Made by a program: the position numbers and the translations under genes. Source: Paenibacillus qinlingensis (GTDB lineage Bacteria > Bacillota > Bacilli > Paenibacillales > NBRC-103111). Taken from it: 64,000 bases of DNA. This document shows positions 60,320 through 64,000 of the stretch, piece after piece (position 1 is the first letter of the stretch; every line of letters begins with the position of its first letter). Where the stretch lies: contig NZ_JABMKY010000002.1 of NCBI RefSeq assembly GCF_013204845.1, positions 707,578-771,577 of the forward strand. Reading direction: 5' to 3'. The notes beneath the pieces were generated by a model. It was given only the letters and a program-made list of their open reading frames with translations, was not told the origin of the DNA and did no database searches.

Positions 60320-61569
60320 CCGTTCTTCCGCTCTTCTAGCTGTACAAGAATGGAGTAGAACATCACCATTCCAATCACACCGCTGACTGCGATCAACGAA
60401 GCCATCAGCCAGGAAGACAACATGCCGCCTAGGATTACGCCTAGACCACCTAGAAACGTAGCTCCTCTATATACCATGCCATATAAGGCCATATAGGAGC
60501 TGCGTGCATGGTCTGGTGCCAGGTTGCCCAGATAGGCTTGCTTAATCGGAACATACATCAGTTCTCCAACTGTGGCAATGAGCATCGACAGCAAAAGTAA
60601 ACCTGGTTGATTGCTGTACGCTAGATAGCTGTACCCTGCGATATAAAAGGCATAGCCAATAAACAGGACTCGGCGTTCCGAAAACCTACGCATCAGAATC
60701 CCCATAAAAACTGAGAGAACAACCACGAGAACCGTGTTTTCCGTACGCATAAACCCTAACATTTTGAAACCGTCAATCCGCCATGCATCCGTTACCCATG
60801 GAAGGAAAGGCGTATCCACCATCTCTTTCCCTAAGCGAACAGCGACATAGTTCCCCAAATGAAATTCCACTGAAACCAATAATAAGGAAGCTATTGTGAA
60901 AATCAGAAACGTCTTATCTCGCAGAACCATGCGGTAATTCGCCCAAATGGAAGGGCTATTCTTCCTCGTCGTGCTGTCCATCCCACTTATTGGCGCTTTA
61001 TAATCATCTTGAATAAAGATATAAGTAATCATTCCCGTTATTAAACCAATCACAGAAAGGGCAATAAATAATTCAAATAAATACGATTTAAACAAGAAAG
61101 CACCCGCCATTCCCGCGATTGCAAACGATAAATTATTTATCCAGTACATGATGGCATACATAAATTTACGTTCTGCAGGAAGTGTAACATCTAGGAGCAT
61201 CGCTTCATTGGCAGGTCCATGGATACCCCAGAAAATGCTGACAATTATCATAAGTATGAAAGTGATGCCTGCCGACTCAAACCAAGGCGAATTCGCTGCC
61301 GCCATGAGAATGAAACAGAGCATCCAGCCAATTTCTGCGGCGAGCATAAGCTTTTTCCGGCCAAAACGATCCGAATAATAACCATCTATAATCCCAGCAA
61401 CAACACCGGCAATAATGCCCAAAATAACAACCAATCCAGCCAGTGTGTCCCCTAATTTCCCCGAGAAATAAATCGACATAAATGGAAGCACCATATTGTT
61501 CGCAGTGCCCGATAGGAAGGATAGGCCTATTCGCAATTTCACATTACGATGAAAATCTCGAAACCTCAT
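60253..61569 (-). CDS. MFS transporter
   Basis: A 438-residue, 12-span transporter; DGYYSDRFGRKKLMLAAEIG is motif A after TM2. A large periplasmic-side loop sits between TM7 and TM8 (VRLGKEMVDTPFLPWVTDAW). The last 22 codons overlap antisense with the M20 peptidase gene. Substrate unknown; co-occurrence with the peptidase may indicate peptide uptake. Confidence 0.88.
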   Translation of the reverse strand: MRFRDFHRNVKLRIGLSFLSGTANNMVLPFMSIYFSGKLGDTLAGLVVILGIIAGVVAGIIDGYYSDRFGRKKLMLAAEIGWMLCFILMAAANSPWFESAGITFILMIIVSIFWGIHGPANEAMLLDVTLPAERKFMYAIMYWINNLSFAIAGMAGAFLFKSYLFELFIALSVIGLITGMITYIFIQDDYKAPISGMDSTTRKNSPSIWANYRMVLRDKTFLIFTIASLLLVSVEFHLGNYVAVRLGKEMVDTPFLPWVTDAWRIDGFKMLGFMRTENTVLVVVLSVFMGILMRRFSERRVLFIGYAFYIAGYSYLAYSNQPGLLLLSMLIATVGELMYVPIKQAYLGNLAPDHARSSYMALYGMVYRGATFLGGLGVILGGMLSSWLMASLIAVSGVIGMVMFYSILVQLEERKNGHFAAANSSFMEANKAGLESTS

Positions 61570-61662
61570 GCTGCCTCTGCCCCTTCTCTACAACTTTTCA
61601 AAAGTAATCAACAACTCTCTACTTTGTTAACCATAGTTCAATTAATAAGCAAAAAGAAACCA

Positions 61663-62544
61663 TTAAGGTTTCTCGTTACTACGTAAGAATATAGCTACGC
61701 CAACTAATAGAAGACAACCCGCTAAAAGCTGCATCGTCGTAATCTTTTCGCCTAGTAAGAAATACGCCAAAATTGACGCTCCCAGCGGCTCTCCAAGCAC
61801 GGTCATCGAGACCGAAGAAGCTTTCATATATTTCAGCAACCAGTTAAATACATAGTGACCGAAAATCGTGGAAACAAAGGCTAACAGGAAGAAGATCCCC
61901 CATTCCTTCCACGGATAACCCGTAAACGATTCGCCTGAATAAACATTCGTCACCGCAAGGGTCAACCCAGCGAAAAAGAAAACGAGAAAGCTATATACAT
62001 AAGCCGAAATGCGTTCCCGCAAGCTTTTGCCAAGTAACATATGAAACGCTACAGCGATCGTACCTACGAAAGACAACACATCCCCCTTGAGTGCTTCTCC
62101 GGAAAATTGAAAGTCGCCCCATCCTATGCAAATGGCACCCACAATCGCGATACACATCGCAATCAATGAGGTACGGCTTGTCCGAACACCATAGAGCAAG
62201 AAAGCGCCAACGAGTACAAAAATCGGCTCAAGCGTCAAGATCGCCGTTGAACTAGCCACCGTCGTATATCGTAGGGAATCCATCCAAAATAAGAAATGCA
62301 GGCCAAGGGCAATACCCGATATGGCCGTGCGCAGCCAATCTCTCCCCTTAATCCTCTTAAATTCGTTGCGATAATTCCACAAGAAAGGCAGCATTAATAC
62401 ATTGGTCATAAATAATCGGTACATGGCAATGATGGAGGCAGAAGCGTCGGACCATTTTACAAATATCGAAGAAAATGATATCGCAATGATGCCAATTAAC
62501 AGGTAAATCGGGATCGGTATTTTCGTTTTATTCATTGCATTCAT
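61663..62544 (-). CDS. EamA/DMT-family transporter
   Basis: A 293-residue, ten-span inner-membrane transporter of two EamA repeats: FSSIFVKWSDASASIIAMYR, AIVGAICIGWGDF, and MTVLGEPLGASILAYFLLGE, the family's end-of-repeat motif. Probably exports amino acids or metabolites. AAGGAG lies 10 bases before the ATG. Confidence 0.92.
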   Translation of the reverse strand: MNAMNKTKIPIPIYLLIGIIAISFSSIFVKWSDASASIIAMYRLFMTNVLMLPFLWNYRNEFKRIKGRDWLRTAISGIALGLHFLFWMDSLRYTTVASSTAILTLEPIFVLVGAFLLYGVRTSRTSLIAMCIAIVGAICIGWGDFQFSGEALKGDVLSFVGTIAVAFHMLLGKSLRERISAYVYSFLVFFFAGLTLAVTNVYSGESFTGYPWKEWGIFFLLAFVSTIFGHYVFNWLLKYMKASSVSMTVLGEPLGASILAYFLLGEKITTMQLLAGCLLLVGVAIFLRSNEKP

Positions 62545-62664
62545 AGATAGGTAACTCCTTACATGTGAACGTTTCCGTCATGTTGTCGTCCATAAGTATA
62601 TAGGAGGATGTTTGGCTTGCCAATCTTTTTTTGACCGTCGTTCATTTAATGGACAGCATGAAAA

Positions 62665-62705
62665 GCCCTCCGTTTCACCTACATCACGTAGACAAAACGA
62701 AGGGC
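62665..62705 (-). terminator. terminator of ytxJ
   Basis: GCCCTCCGTTT and AAACGAAGGGC form a stem with one mismatch and an 18-base loop, just after ytxJ on the minus strand. Confidence 0.75.
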
Positions 62706-62721
62706 CCAATGTGTGACAGAA

Positions 62722-63063
62722 TTAGTCCAGAACCGCGGACATATGTTTGTTCGTTACTGACCAGTGCGAAGTATTCCAGATGGACTCTTTATTTTTGAAA
62801 TAAAGAATTTGCGGTGACGCATGCTTGATCCCTAGATCTTCTGCGATTTGATTCGATACTGGGCGTGATTCAATTACTTTCACCAAAAAATAATCAACAG
62901 CCTCGTTGTGTGTACCAGCCAAATATTGTTCATATTCATCAAGTGCGCTCGCACTTACTGGACAAGTTGTACTGTGCTTCAGAACGACAGCCGGCTTTTC
63001 GCTAGAACGATCAAGCACTTCCTGCCATTCAGTTAAAGTCGTTAACTCTTTCCATGCAGACAT
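62722..63063 (-). CDS. ytxJ: bacillithiol system redox-active protein YtxJ
   Basis: A 113-residue thioredoxin-fold monothiol bacilliredoxin: KHSTTCPVSASALDEYEQYL carries the TCPVS active site, and IKHASPQILYFKNKE the cis-proline. It supports bacillithiol as the main thiol. AAAGGAGATGTG precedes the ATG. Confidence 0.95.
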   Translation of the reverse strand: MSAWKELTTLTEWQEVLDRSSEKPAVVLKHSTTCPVSASALDEYEQYLAGTHNEAVDYFLVKVIESRPVSNQIAEDLGIKHASPQILYFKNKESIWNTSHWSVTNKHMSAVLD

Positions 63064-63208
63064 GTTTCACATCTCCTTTCTCTACTCTCTTCAAAATTAT
63101 AAGATAACATATACGGTTATGCAACTAAAGAGCGTCCTTAACTCCTCTGTGCACACCTACCGAATCCGCCAACCCCTTGACACCATACCCAATCCAATCG
63201 AACAACAC

Positions 63209-63465
63209 CTACAAAAGCAACCAAAACGACTCAATCACAAGCAACAATATCTACTAAAGCAATCGAAACTGACTCAACCACAAGCAACAATATCTACTAA
63301 AGCAACCAAAATTGACTCAACCACAACCAACAATAACTACTAAAGCAACCAAAACTGACTCAACCACAACCAACAATACCTACTAAAGCAACCAAAATTG
63401 ACTCAACCACAACCAACAATAACTACTAAAGCAACCAAAACTGACTCAACCACAACCAACAATAT
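63209..63465 (+). repeat. 43-bp minisatellite, about six units
   Basis: Unit CTACTAAAGCAACCAAAA then YTGACTCAACCACAACCAAC with AATA, beginning at about 63209, 63251, 63294, 63337, 63380 and 63423. The spacing of 43 is not a multiple of three, so the array is not a coding repeat. Strongly C/A-biased on the plus strand, with the last four units nearly identical. Confidence 0.85.
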
Positions 63466-63887
63466 GCAGCCCAGTCCCGGACTTTGTTCCCTCATTTGCT
63501 ATACAACTTAATTCATCCTTATAGGGATAGCAGGTTTTAATTTAGGTGTGGTGGGTGTTTGTAGGGTTATTTGGAGTATTGGGTTTGGCGGGTATGGCGG
63601 GTATGGCGGGGGCTAGTTATATGGGGTACGGTTCGTGTTTTGGGGGTGTTGATTGTAGCACTGTTGATGTGTTAGGTGATTGTGCCATCCCGAAAACAAG
63701 TAATAACTGGATTTTGTACATCTATTTCGAAGAAATATTGCCGAAAACACGAAATAGATGTAAAAAATGTAGGTAATTCTCTCGTAAATGATTAAATCAA
63801 TAATAAAGCTTGAAATTAACTGCATAAAATCCAGCTATTCCGATCTTAAGCGGAAATATGCAAGATTTACCTACATAAATGCTCTTC
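63466..63887. other. intergenic region with G-rich tract and hairpin
   Basis: No confident gene. At about 63586-63613 the 9-mer GGCGGGTAT repeats in tandem. TACATCTATTTCG (63717-63729) and CGAAATAGATGTA (63750-63762) form a perfect 13-bp stem with a 20-base loop. An open frame over the G-rich part (63546-63776) has no ribosome binding site and looks spurious. Confidence 0.5.
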
Positions 63888-64000
63888 TGTCAAGAAAGTG
63901 GACGTCACTAAGTTATGCAACTTGCTGGTAGTATAGCTGCTCAAATTGCTCAGGTGACATGTAACCAATTGTGCTATTCGACCTTGTCCTGTTGTAAAAG
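63888..64000 (-). mobile_element. 3' end of an IS3-family insertion sequence
   Basis: The minus strand encodes YNRTRSNSTIGYMSPEQFEQ, the typical C-terminal end of the IS3-family orfB transposase, with its stop at 63913-63915. Beyond it the candidate terminal repeat begins TGTCAAGAAAGTGGACGTCA at 63888. The rest of the element is outside the window. Confidence 0.85.

Noticed and set aside
62906..63343. 145-residue plus-strand ORF
   Set aside because: It is antisense to ytxJ and then runs into the out-of-phase minisatellite; no ribosome binding site.
63209..63465. CRISPR-like array
   Set aside because: Units are contiguous 43-bp repeats without unique spacers, and no cas genes are present.
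63546..63776. Gly/Met-rich 76-residue ORF
   Set aside because: It arises from the GGCGGGTAT tandem repeat and lacks a ribosome binding site.

Overview
The window looks like the chromosome of an endospore-forming, bacillithiol-using Bacillales bacterium, most likely a Paenibacillus. The signs are AGGAGG-type ribosome binding sites with TTG and GTG starts, spore-coat CotJA/JB/JC, a YtxJ bacilliredoxin-like protein, a BshB2-type deacetylase, HelD, DegV, a KinA-like PAS histidine kinase and Bacillus-type LexA boxes. No rRNA, tRNA or CRISPR array was seen.

Layout. Positions 1 to about 7,523 are ordinary chromosome: deoxynucleoside kinase, PAS histidine kinase, zinc phospholipase C-like protein, uracil-DNA glycosylase, then the 3' three quarters of topB (DNA topoisomerase III). 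The missing 5' part of that same topB lies 41.5 kb away at 49,038-49,370. The two pieces rejoin in frame exactly after the codons for the conserved DAGREGQ motif. Everything from about 7,524 to 49,037 is therefore one integrated element. It has short imperfect inverted repeats at its ends and a four-gene recombinase operon at its right end: three large tyrosine recombinases plus a small TnpC-like protein, resembling an enlarged Tn554 system. Just inside its left end it carries a complete AT-rich topB (8,003-10,303) that can replace the gene it destroys.

Element cargo, left to right: replacement topB; a SIR2-HerA anti-phage operon with an extra 86-residue third gene; an accessory zone with one intact and two decayed serine recombinases, two unrecognised proteins with an IKH motif, and a protein with a HEPN-type RNxxxH motif; an SOS-controlled uvrX/yolD mutagenesis operon with two LexA boxes; a minimal ATP-dependent DNA ligase; an HxlR regulator divergent from a flavin monooxygenase and an NmrA-like protein. 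A stress and spore block follows: WGxxGxxG protein, manganese catalase, DUF3231, MBL hydrolase, MFS pump with an overlapping leader peptide, 2'-5' RNA ligase, a Q/N/Y-rich repeat protein, cotJABC, zinc alcohol dehydrogenase, DUF2243 and CtaG. Last come an XRE regulator with a divergent operon for a DGQHR (DndB-like) protein, then the recombinases. Decayed genes (RNase J, DUF2642, serine recombinases, a group II intron tail) show repeated gain and loss inside the element.

Positions 49,371-64,000 are chromosome again: DUF1904, zinc ribbon protein, PIG-L deacetylase, glutathione peroxidase, HelD, DegV (plus a decayed second DegV), two secreted proteins, SDR, hemolysin III-like protein, SGNH hydrolase, M20 peptidase, MFS and EamA transporters, YtxJ, a 43-bp minisatellite and the end of an IS3-family transposase running off the window.
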